64,000 bases of DNA from Anaerolineales bacterium (GTDB lineage: Bacteria > Chloroflexota > Anaerolineae > Anaerolineales > Villigracilaceae): positions 1 through 64,000 of the forward strand of contig JABFSL010000012.1 of the NCBI GenBank assembly GCA_013140605.1, given 5' to 3'. Position 1 is the stretch's first letter, and each line of letters starts with the position of its first letter. The notes under the pieces were generated by a model. It ran no database searches. It saw nothing but the letters and a program-made list of their open reading frames with translations, and was not told the DNA's origin. The position numbers were made by a program, and so were the translations under genes. Shown piece after piece: positions 41,826 through 50,886 of the stretch.

Positions 41826-42581
41826 ATGCCCTTCTCTGGTTTTCTCTGGTTTATTCTGATGCTTCTGCCGCTGGTCTTTCTCCAGCGGCTTTTGCATCGG
41901 GAGATACAAGCTGTATTTTTAATTCTCACCCGTAATTCACAATTGACCATTGGCCTGTTTTCCGTGATTTTCTTTCCCGGTATAGCCCTGCATGAGTTGA
42001 GTCATTTTCTGATGGCGAAATTATTGCAAGTGCGTACCGGACATTTTTCACTCATTCCAAGAACACTTCCCAACGGACGTTTACAAATGGGCTATGTCGA
42101 AACCGAACAAACGGATGTTTTTCGCGATTCGTTGATCGGCCTTGCGCCGTTGATCGCAGGGAGTTTATTTGTGGCATACGTTGGCATTAGCCAGATGCAA
42201 TTGCACAAACTCTGGGATGTTTTGCGAAACGGTCAACTCGACTTGTTCTTTATGGGGCTTGGCTTGTTGCCTACCGTTAGGGATTTTTACCTATGGTTTT
42301 ACCTTGCCTTCGCGGTTTCCAGTACCATGCTGCCTTCTGAATCAGACAGGCATGCCTGGCTTCCGCTGGGAATATGGGTGACAGCTTTATTCTCGCTGGC
42401 AATCTTCGCCGGAGCAGGCACCTGGATGCTGACGAATCTTGCTCCGCTATTAAACGATTTTTTGACAGTCGTAGCACTGTTATTTGGACTAAGCCTGATC
42501 CTGCATATTGCTCTGCTTTTGCCAACTTTTATCGCTCATCGCATTGTTTCCAAAGTAACGGGTGTGGATGTGAGATCGTAA
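41826..42581 (+). CDS. M50-like integral membrane metalloprotease
   Basis: A 251-residue, strongly hydrophobic protein with about six membrane segments. The zinc motif HELSH (residues 56-60, in FPGIALHELSHFLMAKLL) lies in a membrane-adjacent helix as in site-2 proteases. A later NPDG-type motif was not seen, so it may belong to a minor M50 branch or be a non-canonical member. The substrate is unknown. The 55 bases before it contain TAGACC repeats and no clear promoter, so it may be read through from tpiA. Confidence 0.7.
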   Translation: MPFSGFLWFILMLLPLVFLQRLLHREIQAVFLILTRNSQLTIGLFSVIFFPGIALHELSHFLMAKLLQVRTGHFSLIPRTLPNGRLQMGYVETEQTDVFRDSLIGLAPLIAGSLFVAYVGISQMQLHKLWDVLRNGQLDLFFMGLGLLPTVRDFYLWFYLAFAVSSTMLPSESDRHAWLPLGIWVTALFSLAIFAGAGTWMLTNLAPLLNDFLTVVALLFGLSLILHIALLLPTFIAHRIVSKVTGVDVRS

Positions 42582-42604
42582 CAACTGATCTGTATCCCAA
42601 ACAA

Positions 42605-42636
42605 AAAACTCCGAGTTCAAAAGAACTCGGAGTTTT
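42605..42636. terminator. Bidirectional terminator
   Basis: AAAACTCCGAGTTC (42605-42618) pairs with GAACTCGGAGTTTT (42623-42636), between the convergent M50-like and pnp genes. Confidence 0.85.
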
Positions 42637-42673
42637 GCTATAACCTATTTACTGATTACTAATCACTAATTCA

Positions 42674-44926
42674 CTATCTTCGTCCGCCGCGATCCCCGCC
42701 GCCACTGCGTCCACCACGATCATTGCCTCGTCCGCCATTGCGGTCGCCGCCACTGCCGCTTCGGCCACCGCCGCCAGGGCGGGGTCCGCTCTTGCGGGCA
42801 TCCTTCTCACGCGCTTCTTCAGCCGACCAGCCCTCAAGCACGGCCTGACGCGATAATCGAATCTTGCCTTGCGGGTCAACATCCGTGACCATGACGGTCA
42901 GCTCATCGCCCAATACGCAGACATCTTCAACCGAGTTCACGCGCTCACTTGCAAGTTGTGAAATGTGAACGAGTCCATCCATGCCGGGCAGAAGGTTCAC
43001 GAATGCGCCAAAGGCCTCAATGCGGACAACCTTGCCGGTATAAATATTTCCAACCACCACAGACTCGGTCAGACCCGCCACACGTTCCTGTGCGATCTTC
43101 GCGCCGACACTATCAGTCGAAGCGATGTAGACTGTGCCGTCTTCCTGAATGTCGATCTTGGTGTGGGTCTCTTCCTGCAGCGCGCGGATATTCTTTCCGC
43201 CGGGGCCGATCAGCGCGCCGATCTTGTCGATCGGGATCTTGACGGTGATGATGCGCGGGGCGTGCGGTTTCAGGTCTGCGCGTGCTTCGGGCAAAGCCTC
43301 GAGCATCTTTGCCATAATGGACATACGGGCGGTATGAGCCTGCGCCAATGCTTCTTTCATCATCTGTGTGCTCAAGCCGCTGATCTTGATATCCATTTGC
43401 AAAGCGGTGATGCCTTCAGCGGTTCCAGCCACTTTGAAATCCATGTCGCCGAGGTGGTCTTCGGTTCCTTGGATGTCGGTCAAAATCTGATAGCGGCCAG
43501 TTTCATCGGTGATGAGTCCCATGGCTACGCCGGACACGGGAGCCTTGATCGGCACGCCAGCGTCCATCAGCGCCAAAGTCGAACCGCAGACGGATCCCAT
43601 CGAGGTCGAGCCGTTGGATGACAACGCTTCGGACACCACGCGGATCGCATACGGGAAGGATTCTTCGGCTGGGATGACTGGTTCGAGCGCGCGCTCTGCC
43701 AACGCTCCATGACCGACCTCGCGCCTGCTCTGTCCACGAAGCATTTTGACCTCGCCTGTGGAGAAAGGCGGGAAGCTGTAGTGGTGCATGTAGCGTTTAT
43801 TTTTCTCTGGGGATAAATTATCGAGTTCCTGTGCTTCACCCAATGTCCCGAGTGTCGCAAAGGATAAAACTTGTGTCTCGCCGCGTGTGAAAAGACCAGT
43901 GCCGTGTGCGCGAGGGGAGAGTCCCACTTCGCACCAAATTGGGCGGATTTCGGTGGGTGTGCGGCCATCGGGACGTTTGCCCATGCCTAAAATTCTTTCG
44001 CGCACGATCTTGTGTTCGGCCTCGCTAAATGCGGACTTGACATCTTTTGAAGCGGGCGCAGTTTCGTCGCCTTCGACGCATAGTTCAGCGACGACAGCGG
44101 CTTGTAATTCGTCCATACCGCCGTAGAATTCATTTTTGCTCAGTGGCTTATCGAGCAGTTCGTTCATCTTGGCGTTGACTGATTCAAATACTTTCTTCTG
44201 TAATTCTTCGTTTGCGGTAGTGATGGTAGCTTCGCGCTTGGGCTTGCCAATTTCCGCTTGCATCTTGAGTTGCAGGTCAATGATCGGCTGCATGGATTGA
44301 TGTCCCAGTTCGAGTGCGGCGACCATGACATCTTCGGGGATTTCGTTGGCGCCGCATTCCACCATGAGAATTGCTTCTTTGGTGCCGGCAATTCTCAGGT
44401 CAAGATCTGAAGCGTTCATTTCCTCAAAAGTTGGGTTGAGCACGAACTCGCCATTGACACGTCCCACACGGACAGCGGCTACTGGTCCAGCCCAGGGAAT
44501 ATCCGAGATCATGATCGCGGCAGATGCGGCGTTGATCGCGAGAATATCAAGGGGATTGATACCATCGGCTGAGAACGAGTACATAATGACCTGCACTTCG
44601 TTTCGCATGCCGTGCGCGAAGAGCGGGCGCAGGGGGCGGTCTGTCAGACGCGCCACGAGGATGGAGTCTGTTGAGGCGCGACCTTCTCGTCGGAAGAAGG
44701 AACCGGGGATCTTGCCGCCGGCGTACATGCGCTCTTCGTAGTCAACGGAAAGGGGGAAGAAGTCGATTCCTTCGCGCACGCCGCCCATGGTGGCCGCGGC
44801 AAATACGATGGAATCTTCCACGCCGAAGGTGACCGCGCCACCTGCTTGAGCGGCTAATGTGCCGGTCTCAAAGGTGAATGTGCGCGTGCCTACAACGGCT
44901 GAATAGCGTTTTAGTTCGGGTTTCAT
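42674..44926 (-). CDS. pnp: Polyribonucleotide nucleotidyltransferase (PNPase)
   Basis: A 750-residue phosphorolytic 3'-5' exoribonuclease of the RNA degradosome. Two RNase PH domains (SFFRREGRASTDSILVARLTDRPLRPLF; RRDGRTPTEIR-type segment), then KH (IGALIGPGGKNIRALQEET) and S1 (GNIYTGKVVRIEAFGAFVNLLPG) domains. It ends in a Gly/Arg-rich tail (GGRGNDRGGRSGGGDRGGRR). I place the start at 44926 (MKPELKRYSAVVGTRTF), preceded by CAGGAGAC; the frame stays open to 45061 but the extra residues are not conserved in style. It follows rpsO, the common bacterial order. Confidence 0.96.
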   Translation of the reverse strand: MKPELKRYSAVVGTRTFTFETGTLAAQAGGAVTFGVEDSIVFAAATMGGVREGIDFFPLSVDYEERMYAGGKIPGSFFRREGRASTDSILVARLTDRPLRPLFAHGMRNEVQVIMYSFSADGINPLDILAINAASAAIMISDIPWAGPVAAVRVGRVNGEFVLNPTFEEMNASDLDLRIAGTKEAILMVECGANEIPEDVMVAALELGHQSMQPIIDLQLKMQAEIGKPKREATITTANEELQKKVFESVNAKMNELLDKPLSKNEFYGGMDELQAAVVAELCVEGDETAPASKDVKSAFSEAEHKIVRERILGMGKRPDGRTPTEIRPIWCEVGLSPRAHGTGLFTRGETQVLSFATLGTLGEAQELDNLSPEKNKRYMHHYSFPPFSTGEVKMLRGQSRREVGHGALAERALEPVIPAEESFPYAIRVVSEALSSNGSTSMGSVCGSTLALMDAGVPIKAPVSGVAMGLITDETGRYQILTDIQGTEDHLGDMDFKVAGTAEGITALQMDIKISGLSTQMMKEALAQAHTARMSIMAKMLEALPEARADLKPHAPRIITVKIPIDKIGALIGPGGKNIRALQEETHTKIDIQEDGTVYIASTDSVGAKIAQERVAGLTESVVVGNIYTGKVVRIEAFGAFVNLLPGMDGLVHISQLASERVNSVEDVCVLGDELTVMVTDVDPQGKIRLSRQAVLEGWSAEEAREKDARKSGPRPGGGGRSGSGGDRNGGRGNDRGGRSGGGDRGGRR

Positions 44927-45083
44927 TATTTTTTTGTCTCCTGTTTGTAGAACGGAATCAAATTCCGCTATTGGACGAGATTGCATCCCGTCTCTGATAT
45001 TACCCGCCAGTTGGTCAGGGACTGAAGAGTGGGAACAACCTGTGTTGTTCGCGCTATTCAATTCCTGACTGCGGGCTTCTCCT

Positions 45084-45102
45084 CCTCTCCCTGCGGGAGA
45101 GG
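45084..45102. repeat. Small palindrome CCTCTCCC-TGC-GGGAGAGG
   Basis: An 8-bp perfect stem with a 3-base loop between rpsO and pnp, of the dispersed-repeat type. It may also be a processing site in the rpsO-pnp transcript. Confidence 0.45.
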
Positions 45103-45117
45103 GTGGGGTGAGGGTTT

Positions 45118-45153
45118 AAAAAGACCCTAAAAGTCTCGCGACCTTTAGGGTCT
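45118..45153 (-). terminator. Terminator after rpsO
   Basis: AGACCCTAAA (45122-45131) pairs with TTTAGGGTCT (45144-45153); on the minus strand it runs into TTTTT. Located directly after the rpsO stop and ahead of pnp, so pnp expression may depend on read-through. Confidence 0.75.
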
Positions 45154-45160
45154 AACAAAC

Positions 45161-45433
45161 TTACTTACGGCGGAGTTGCAATCGTTCGGTTACGTTTAGA
45201 TAGTTCTGGTAATTGCTTGAGCGCAAGTACGTGAGCAATCGGCGGCGTTGACCGACCATTTTGAGCAAACCACGGCGGCAGGATTGATCCTGTTTGTTGC
45301 TTCGCAAATGCTCGGTGAGTTGAGTAATGCGATTGGTTAGGATGGCGATCTGAACTTCAGGGGAACCGGTATCCTTGTCGTGGCGATGAAAATCTTCAAT
45401 CGCCTTGGTCTTAATTTCTTTTGCAAGCGGCAT
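45161..45433 (-). CDS. rpsO: 30S ribosomal protein S15
   Basis: A 90-residue protein binding 16S rRNA in the platform of the small subunit. Family signature: [22 protein letters not shown] and [30 protein letters not shown]. The ribosome site AAAGGAAGC precedes the ATG. The leader of about 115 bases contains a GTTCTCTC-AAGAGAAC hairpin (45511-45526) that could serve S15 autoregulation, as known in other bacteria. Confidence 0.98.
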   Translation of the reverse strand: MPLAKEIKTKAIEDFHRHDKDTGSPEVQIAILTNRITQLTEHLRSNKQDQSCRRGLLKMVGQRRRLLTYLRSSNYQNYLNVTERLQLRRK

Positions 45434-45558
45434 GACGTGTGCTTCCTTTCTTTAGATTTTTTTGGCGGTGCGAACACCGCACTACGCAGGTCTCCGTGTC
45501 CACAGCTTCAGTTCTCTCAAGAGAACCTGACCGTAGGGCAGGACCAGTCACGGGCGAG

Positions 45559-45585
45559 ATTATACCAGAAAAATCTTGCCTCCAA
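45559..45585 (-). promoter_or_regulatory. rpsO promoter
   Basis: Minus-strand TATAAT at 45559-45564 with a TTGGAG -35 candidate at 45580-45585 (15-base spacer). It overlaps the divergent promoter of the ABC exporter. Confidence 0.5.
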
Positions 45586-45604
45586 ATTCCATCTGTGCTA
45601 AACT
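45576..45604 (+). promoter_or_regulatory. Promoter of the first ABC exporter operon
   Basis: TTGCCT (45576-45581), a 17-base spacer ending in TGTGC, then TAAACT (45599-45604). The leader then extends 180 bases to the GTG at 45794 and contains a micro-ORF and a terminator. Confidence 0.55.
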
Positions 45605-45638
45605 TGCGGAACTTATCCCACTGAAAGGAGGCGTTTCG

Positions 45639-45698
45639 ATGAAAGAAAAATTTACCTCACATTTTGAACGTTGTACGCCTCCGCACGGGTCTTTTTAG
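45639..45698 (+). CDS. Leader micro-ORF of the ABC exporter operon (putative)
   Basis: MKEKFTSHFERCTPPHGSF, 19 codons then TAG. The ribosome site AAAGGAGG, 8 bases before the ATG, is one of the strongest in the window, which argues that it is translated. GGAGGCGT (45627-45634), containing that site, is perfectly complementary to ACGCCTCC (45675-45682) inside the ORF, so the message can hide its own ribosome site. A terminator follows. Micro-ORF plus terminator before an exporter is the known layout of translation-attenuated antibiotic-response genes; that role here is inference. Confidence 0.5.
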   Translation: MKEKFTSHFERCTPPHGSF

Positions 45699-45720
45699 AC
45701 TCTTCATGCTCTTTGCATGT

Positions 45721-45749
45721 ACCGCAGGCGCGCCCGCCCTGCGGTTTTT
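45721..45749 (+). terminator. Terminator-like hairpin in the ABC operon leader
   Basis: ACCGCAGG (45721-45728) pairs with CCTGCGGT (45738-45745), followed by TTTTT. It lies 22 bases after the micro-ORF stop and 45 before the ABC ATPase start, so it can act as an attenuator. Confidence 0.6.
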
Positions 45750-45793
45750 CATTTAACCGCAATGTCATTTAGATACAAATCAGGAGAATTCTT

Positions 45794-46777
45794 GTGACCC
45801 CTACCATTTCAGTTTCAAAACTATCGAAGCATTACAAAGTCCCCGAGCGTGAAGGCGGAATGAAAGCAGCCGTAATCAGCTTGTTCAACCGTAAATATCG
45901 CACCGTCAAGGCTGTGGACGATATCTCGTTTAGCATCGAACCTGGTGAAGTGGTCGGCTTTCTTGGCCCGAATGGCGCTGGGAAGACCACCACACTCAAA
46001 GTTTTGAGTGGACTTTTACATCCCACCTCAGGCGCGGTCAATGTTTTAGGTTATGAGCCGACCAAGCGCTCTCATGACTATCTGCGTCAGGTGGCGCTGG
46101 TGATGGGAAACCGCAACCAGCTATCTTGGGATCTGCCCGCAATCGATTCCTTTGAGTTGCAACGGGCTATTTACGGCATTCCAGTGCCTGAATTCAAAAA
46201 AACTCGTGATGATTTTATTGACCTGTTGGAATTAAAGGATCTGGTCAATAAACCCATCCGCAACCTCTCACTTGGCGAGAGAATGAAGATGGAAATCGTC
46301 GGCGCTCTGCTCCATCGTCCCAAAGTGCTTTTCCTCGACGAGCCGACCATTGGTCTGGATGTCACCATGCAGCGCCGCATCCGCGCGTTTATCAAGGAAT
46401 ACAACCAGCGTTGGGGCGCGACCGTCCTGTTGACCAGTCACTACATGGCGGATGTGGAAGCTCTCTGCAAACGAGTCATCGTGATTCATCACGGGCGGAC
46501 TCTTTTCGATGGGGAATTGAGCACGCTTGTCACTCAATTCTCATCCTTCAAGACTCTCGGCGTCACTCTGCCGAATCCCGAAGTTGATCTGTCACAGTAT
46601 GGAGAAGTGCTTACCCGTGACGGTGCGCGCGTCACCTTGCGTGTCGCCAAATCGAAGACTTCTCAGGTCACAGCGAATCTGCTCTCCGACCTGCAAGTGG
46701 ATGACCTGACCGTGGAAGATACTCCCATTGACGATGTGATTGACAGCGTCTTCACTTTAAACGAGGAAATAAAATGA
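45794..46777 (+). CDS. ABC-2 type exporter, ATPase subunit (system 1)
   Basis: A 327-residue ATPase of the NatA/DrrA-like class. Walker A GPNGAGKTTT, signature NLSLGERMKME, Walker B VLFLDEPTIGLDV, H-loop LTSHYMADVEAL. The C-terminal ~80 residues are a partner or regulatory extension. GTG start with CAGGAG 8 bases upstream. It overlaps the next gene by 4 bases (ATGA). Powers export by the two following permeases; the substrate is not evident. Confidence 0.93.
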   Translation: MTPTISVSKLSKHYKVPEREGGMKAAVISLFNRKYRTVKAVDDISFSIEPGEVVGFLGPNGAGKTTTLKVLSGLLHPTSGAVNVLGYEPTKRSHDYLRQVALVMGNRNQLSWDLPAIDSFELQRAIYGIPVPEFKKTRDDFIDLLELKDLVNKPIRNLSLGERMKMEIVGALLHRPKVLFLDEPTIGLDVTMQRRIRAFIKEYNQRWGATVLLTSHYMADVEALCKRVIVIHHGRTLFDGELSTLVTQFSSFKTLGVTLPNPEVDLSQYGEVLTRDGARVTLRVAKSKTSQVTANLLSDLQVDDLTVEDTPIDDVIDSVFTLNEEIK

Positions 46778-47577
46778 GGCGATATATCGATTTTTATCTT
46801 GCCTCAATGAAGATCGCCATTCTTAGTCAAATTCAATATAGCGTTGCGAATTACTTTTATATGATTGGCATGGTCACAGAGCCAGTCATATATCTGGTGG
46901 TGTGGACTACCATCGCAAAACAACAAGGCGGAATGGCAGGTGGATACACTGCTGGCGCGTTTGCGGCGTACTACATCATCTGGACTCTGGTGCGCAATAT
47001 GAACATCGTCTTCACTCCCTACGGATGGGAATGGCGAATTCGCGAGGGCCAACTGTCGATGGAGTTGATGCGCCCGATCCATCCTATTCACGGTGACGTG
47101 GCTTATTTTGCGGGCTGGAAGACCGTCGTTATCTTCCTGTGGCTGCCATTGGCCGCCATCCTTTCGTGGATATTCAAGCCCGACTTTGATATTCGATGGA
47201 TGGAAGTCATTGTCTTCTCTCTTGCCATCTGGGGCGCGTATCTCATCCGCACCATTTTGCTTTCCCTGCTTGGCATGATCACCTTCTGGACAACCCGCGT
47301 CAGTGCCATCTTTGACTTGTACTTCGGCCTTGAGCTGATCCTCTCTGGTCGCCTCGTTCCGATGACGCTCATGCCTACCTGGGTGCAGAATCTTTCAAAT
47401 TACCTGCCATTCAAATGGACATTCTTCTTTCCGATTGAAGCGCTGGTCGGCAATATGACCGATACCCAGCTTTGGTCAGGTGTTGGAATGCAGGTGCTGT
47501 GGATCACTTCTGGAACACTCTTTCTGAATTTGATCTGGAAATCTGCCATCAAGCAATATTCAGCGGTTGGTGGATAG
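46774..47577 (+). CDS. ABC-2 type exporter permease A (system 1)
   Basis: A 267-residue membrane protein with about six helices (FYMIGMVTEPVIYLVVWTTI; VVIFLWLPLAAILSWIF). The pattern fits the ABC2_membrane_6/DUF990 family, which is normally encoded as a pair with one ATPase. Translationally coupled to the ATPase. Confidence 0.85.
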   Translation: MRRYIDFYLASMKIAILSQIQYSVANYFYMIGMVTEPVIYLVVWTTIAKQQGGMAGGYTAGAFAAYYIIWTLVRNMNIVFTPYGWEWRIREGQLSMELMRPIHPIHGDVAYFAGWKTVVIFLWLPLAAILSWIFKPDFDIRWMEVIVFSLAIWGAYLIRTILLSLLGMITFWTTRVSAIFDLYFGLELILSGRLVPMTLMPTWVQNLSNYLPFKWTFFFPIEALVGNMTDTQLWSGVGMQVLWITSGTLFLNLIWKSAIKQYSAVGG

Positions 47578-47585
47578 GAGAAACT

Positions 47586-48371
47586 ATGAACCCGATAAAG
47601 CTCGCTTTTACCTATCTGCGGATCGGCGTCTTGAATGAGATGCAATATCGCATTAACTTTTTCATACAACTCCTTCAATCCTTCATCTCGGTCGCCACGG
47701 GACTGATCGGTCTCTCCCTTGTCTTTGGGCAGGTGACTACCCTCGCGGGCTGGTCCCGCCCGGAGTTGCTTGCCGTAATGGGAGTTCATCTGCTGATGGG
47801 CGGTGTGATCCGCTCCATCATTCAACCGAACATGGAACGCCTGATGGATGATGTTCGCAATGGCACGCTTGATTTCGCGCTGACCAAACCCGCTGACGCG
47901 CAAACCCTTGTCAGCGTGCGTGAGTTCCGCTTCTGGCAGTTGGTGGATGTCATTGTTGGGATGGTTGTGATCGGCATCGCCTTTGTTCAACTGAAGGGCA
48001 CGCTGGGCATTTTGCAGCTTCTTGGCTTTCTTGCGGCGCTGATTATGGGCGGGGTCATGTTGTATTGTGTCTGGCTGATGGTCACGTCCATTTCGTTCTG
48101 GGTGATCCGCGTTCATGAGATCAGCAACCTCTTTGAAGGTTTATATGCGGCAGGCCGCTGGCCTGTTGGAATTTATCCCGATTGGCTGCGCACAGGCCTG
48201 ACCTTTTTGGTTCCCGTGGCCTTTGCAGTGACTGTCCCCGCCGAAGCTTTGACCAACCGTCTCAGCGGCACAAGTTTATTGTTTGCTCTTGGCATGACTC
48301 TCCTTTTTGTCATCCTCTCGCGCGGACTTTGGCGTCTCGGATTAAGTAACTATTCAGGCGCATCTTCTTAA
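47586..48371 (+). CDS. ABC-2 type exporter permease B (system 1)
   Basis: A 261-residue membrane protein, second DUF990-like subunit (LLQSFISVATGLIGLSLVFG; QLLGFLAALIMGGVMLYCVW). Start set at the ATG preceded by TAGGAGAAACT; the frame is open upstream into permease A but without a conserved sequence. It ends just before a bidirectional terminator. Confidence 0.87.
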   Translation: MNPIKLAFTYLRIGVLNEMQYRINFFIQLLQSFISVATGLIGLSLVFGQVTTLAGWSRPELLAVMGVHLLMGGVIRSIIQPNMERLMDDVRNGTLDFALTKPADAQTLVSVREFRFWQLVDVIVGMVVIGIAFVQLKGTLGILQLLGFLAALIMGGVMLYCVWLMVTSISFWVIRVHEISNLFEGLYAAGRWPVGIYPDWLRTGLTFLVPVAFAVTVPAEALTNRLSGTSLLFALGMTLLFVILSRGLWRLGLSNYSGASS

Positions 48372-48374
48372 TTT

Positions 48375-48408
48375 AAAAATGGGTGGGACAATTGTCCCAC
48401 CCATTTTT
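48375..48408. terminator. Bidirectional terminator between the two ABC operons
   Basis: AAAAATGGGTGGGACAA and its mirror form a 17-bp stem. It separates the tail-to-tail exporter operons. Confidence 0.88.
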
Positions 48409-48417
48409 ATGAAATTT

Positions 48418-49200
48418 TCAAATTTCGATCTGAATCGCACTTCCGCTTTCGTAGCGGCGCAAGCCTTTATGAAATACGAATATCGCCAGGGCAAGGAATC
48501 CAATTGCGCCCAATAATAATTGTCCCAATACTTCCCATGTGAAAGCGCGGATGAATTCTGCAGGCACGGCACCCATCAACGCGGCGGGGATGATGGTGAA
48601 TAAAATTAATTTGGCATAGCTGTCAAATAGTGTGATGGGATAAATGCCAAAGGTCAGCATGGCGTTGAGCATGAGTCCGCTAAAATTGGACATCGAGCCA
48701 AACCAGAACGCCAGACTCTGCGTCAGAATAAGGAATGCTCCGAAAACAGTGGCAGCTAACAGTGCGGCGAGAGCGAAGCGGGCAAGTCCATCCCAGGTGA
48801 AATATCCCGAGAGACAGTAACTAATGAATCCGTAGAGAAAATCTCCCATCCCGCTTGCGATGGTTCTGCTGGCAACGGTATGCAGTAAAACAGGGCGCGG
48901 TAACGAAAGGTAATAATCAAGGCGGCCTTTTGCGATGATGTCACTCAGGGTGAAGGTGTTGCCGAAGAGCAAGCTGACGAGACCGAACGAGCTTGCCAGC
49001 ACGCCAAAAGTGACGTACATATCGTTCACGCCCCAGCCGCGTACATCCTTGAATTTGTTAAAGAAGATGATCCAGATCGCAAAGTAAATAAAATTGTTCA
49101 CGATCATCCCGATGACCTGAGTCAGGAATGCGGCGCGATATTCCATTGCGGATTGTAAATTGGTTTGCCAAATGGCGATAAGAAACTTGAGCTCTTTCAT
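48418..49200 (-). CDS. ABC-2 type exporter permease B (system 2)
   Basis: A 260-residue membrane protein of the same DUF990-like family (IGMIVNNFIYFAIWIIFFNKF; FALAALLAATVFGAFLIL). Starts 3 bases after the stop of the partner permease. Last gene of a minus-strand operon ATPase, DUF2785, permease, permease. Confidence 0.87.
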   Translation of the reverse strand: MKELKFLIAIWQTNLQSAMEYRAAFLTQVIGMIVNNFIYFAIWIIFFNKFKDVRGWGVNDMYVTFGVLASSFGLVSLLFGNTFTLSDIIAKGRLDYYLSLPRPVLLHTVASRTIASGMGDFLYGFISYCLSGYFTWDGLARFALAALLAATVFGAFLILTQSLAFWFGSMSNFSGLMLNAMLTFGIYPITLFDSYAKLILFTIIPAALMGAVPAEFIRAFTWEVLGQLLLGAIGFLALAIFVFHKGLRRYESGSAIQIEI

Positions 49201-49203
49201 TTT

Positions 49204-49998
49204 TTAACCGCCATTCACTGTTAATTGAGTCAACCCGCGGCGATAGGCAATGGTCAGTAAAAAGGTTAACACCACGATCCAGCCAAGCTGCAAAGTCATT
49301 ACATTGATGAAGATTTCTGTGGTCGGTGTGACAAATAAACGCGCGGGGCCATAGATCGCGCTGGAGAAGGGCAGGAACTTGGCAAAGGTCTGTAGCCACT
49401 GCGGATAAAAATCCAGTGGAATTAACATGCCGCCGAAAATGAACGAAAACTTTTGGTATATCCAGGTGAAAGCAGAAACATCTTCAACGACAAATGCAGA
49501 AAGGCCGATCATGGCGTTGATGCAGAAGTGTAAAACCCACGCGCCGAGGATTGCTGGCAATGCGATTAAAAACCCTTCAGGGTGCTCAGGCGTGCCGACC
49601 AGCCAAAGGACGGTTAGCCCGCCAAAGATCGCATTGAGCATGGCGCGGAAAATGGTCTCGCCCATGGCGGTGCTGAATTGATAAAGCAGGAAATCATAGG
49701 GCTTGTTGAGGATGTACGCGATGGAACCGTCTTTAACATTTTCAGACATGGTGCGCGCAATGGGCGGACGGCCTAATTCGATGGTCTCGGCCAGCATGAG
49801 ATACCAAAGCGTATCGTGCAGGGTGAGGCCGTTCATCGCATCCACGCCAGCCGCGTTGAATGTGACTTTCCAGAGTTGATAAAAGATCCACATGAAAGGG
49901 ATGATCATCAAACTACGCCCAGCCAGTTCACCGGGGTAGGCGAGCGAGTTAATCAGTGTTATTTGAAAGATAGACCAGTATTTCGAAAATGTCTTCAT
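49204..49998 (-). CDS. ABC-2 type exporter permease A (system 2)
   Basis: A 264-residue membrane protein (SLMIIPFMWIFYQLWKVTF; ALPAILGAWVLHFCINAMIG), paralogous to permease A of system 1. Starts 42 bases after the DUF2785 gene. Confidence 0.87.
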   Translation of the reverse strand: MKTFSKYWSIFQITLINSLAYPGELAGRSLMIIPFMWIFYQLWKVTFNAAGVDAMNGLTLHDTLWYLMLAETIELGRPPIARTMSENVKDGSIAYILNKPYDFLLYQFSTAMGETIFRAMLNAIFGGLTVLWLVGTPEHPEGFLIALPAILGAWVLHFCINAMIGLSAFVVEDVSAFTWIYQKFSFIFGGMLIPLDFYPQWLQTFAKFLPFSSAIYGPARLFVTPTTEIFINVMTLQLGWIVVLTFLLTIAYRRGLTQLTVNGG

Positions 49999-50040
49999 GG
50001 CTTCGTGTAGGCACGTACTGTTGTTTTGATTATGATCGAG

Positions 50041-50871
50041 CTAATACGGTCTCAAATTCTTGAGCGCCTCAAAGAAAAACTTTTCAAATTCACCTTGACC
50101 GGGCAATTCTTCCTCGTACATATTTAATTCCAAATAAATGCTTCTCAAAAGATTGCGTGTATTCTGAAAAGCACGGTTGTGTTCTTCATCCGTATAGGCG
50201 TCAGCCCAATCATGCTCAGTGAATGATTTGGACCATGCTTCGATTTTTTCATTTGAGATTAAACCGCGGCGCAGGATTTGATTCGCGGCACTGGCAAGCC
50301 GTTCATCTTCGCCGTGAATATAGATATGATTCGTGGAGTGGATGATCCTCTCTGAAATTGCGTTCAGAATATTCAGTAAGTCTGGCTCTTCAAGATGTCG
50401 GTTACGCCCAAGCACCATCATTAGATCGGCGGTGTGGGCGAGGGCATGCGCCCAGCCTGTAATGGGAATATATCCGCGCGAGTCTTTTTCGGTGGCGATG
50501 TACCACAGGCCTTGTTCGAGCACGAGAGTGATATCCGCTTTATCGAGCAGGCTTTTTTTGTTGTCGTTGTGTACGATCTCGGCCAGAAAGAGAACTGAGA
50601 AAGTGCGCAGGAAAACAGAGTTGCTTTCAGTTTCGCCAATTCCAATATGCAGGTTTGCGAGCAGCTCTTTGATATATCCGCGCATCTCCTCGACAGAGTA
50701 ACGATCCTGTTTGAGCCAGTTTGCGAAGACCGTGTATCCGATGTCGTCGCGCAACTGCGGGTCTGTGGAGCCGAGGTATGAGAATAGTTCACGTGTCAAT
50801 TCGGCGAGTGTATGGCCTGCGGGAATTTCATATTTATCTTTTTGTATCTCTGCCCAAAATTCTTTGTCCAT
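50041..50871 (-). CDS. DUF2785 family protein
   Basis: A 276-residue soluble helical protein. The pattern FWAEIQKDKYEIPAGHTLAE, LSYLGSTDPQLRDDIGYTVF-like repeat stretches and DSRGYIPITGWAHALAHTADLM fits DUF2785 (PF10978), whose function is unknown. In Firmicutes such proteins are often near transport or stress genes. Here it is embedded in an ABC exporter operon, 16 bases after the ATPase, so a transport or immunity accessory role is possible but unproven. Confidence 0.78.
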   Translation of the reverse strand: MDKEFWAEIQKDKYEIPAGHTLAELTRELFSYLGSTDPQLRDDIGYTVFANWLKQDRYSVEEMRGYIKELLANLHIGIGETESNSVFLRTFSVLFLAEIVHNDNKKSLLDKADITLVLEQGLWYIATEKDSRGYIPITGWAHALAHTADLMMVLGRNRHLEEPDLLNILNAISERIIHSTNHIYIHGEDERLASAANQILRRGLISNEKIEAWSKSFTEHDWADAYTDEEHNRAFQNTRNLLRSIYLELNMYEEELPGQGEFEKFFFEALKNLRPY

Positions 50872-50886
50872 GCTGAATATTCCTTT

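Noticed and set aside
44927-45061. 45-residue N-terminal extension of PNPase
   Set aside because: The start at 44926 has a good ribosome site and gives the normal family N-terminus; the extension holds small dispersed repeats.
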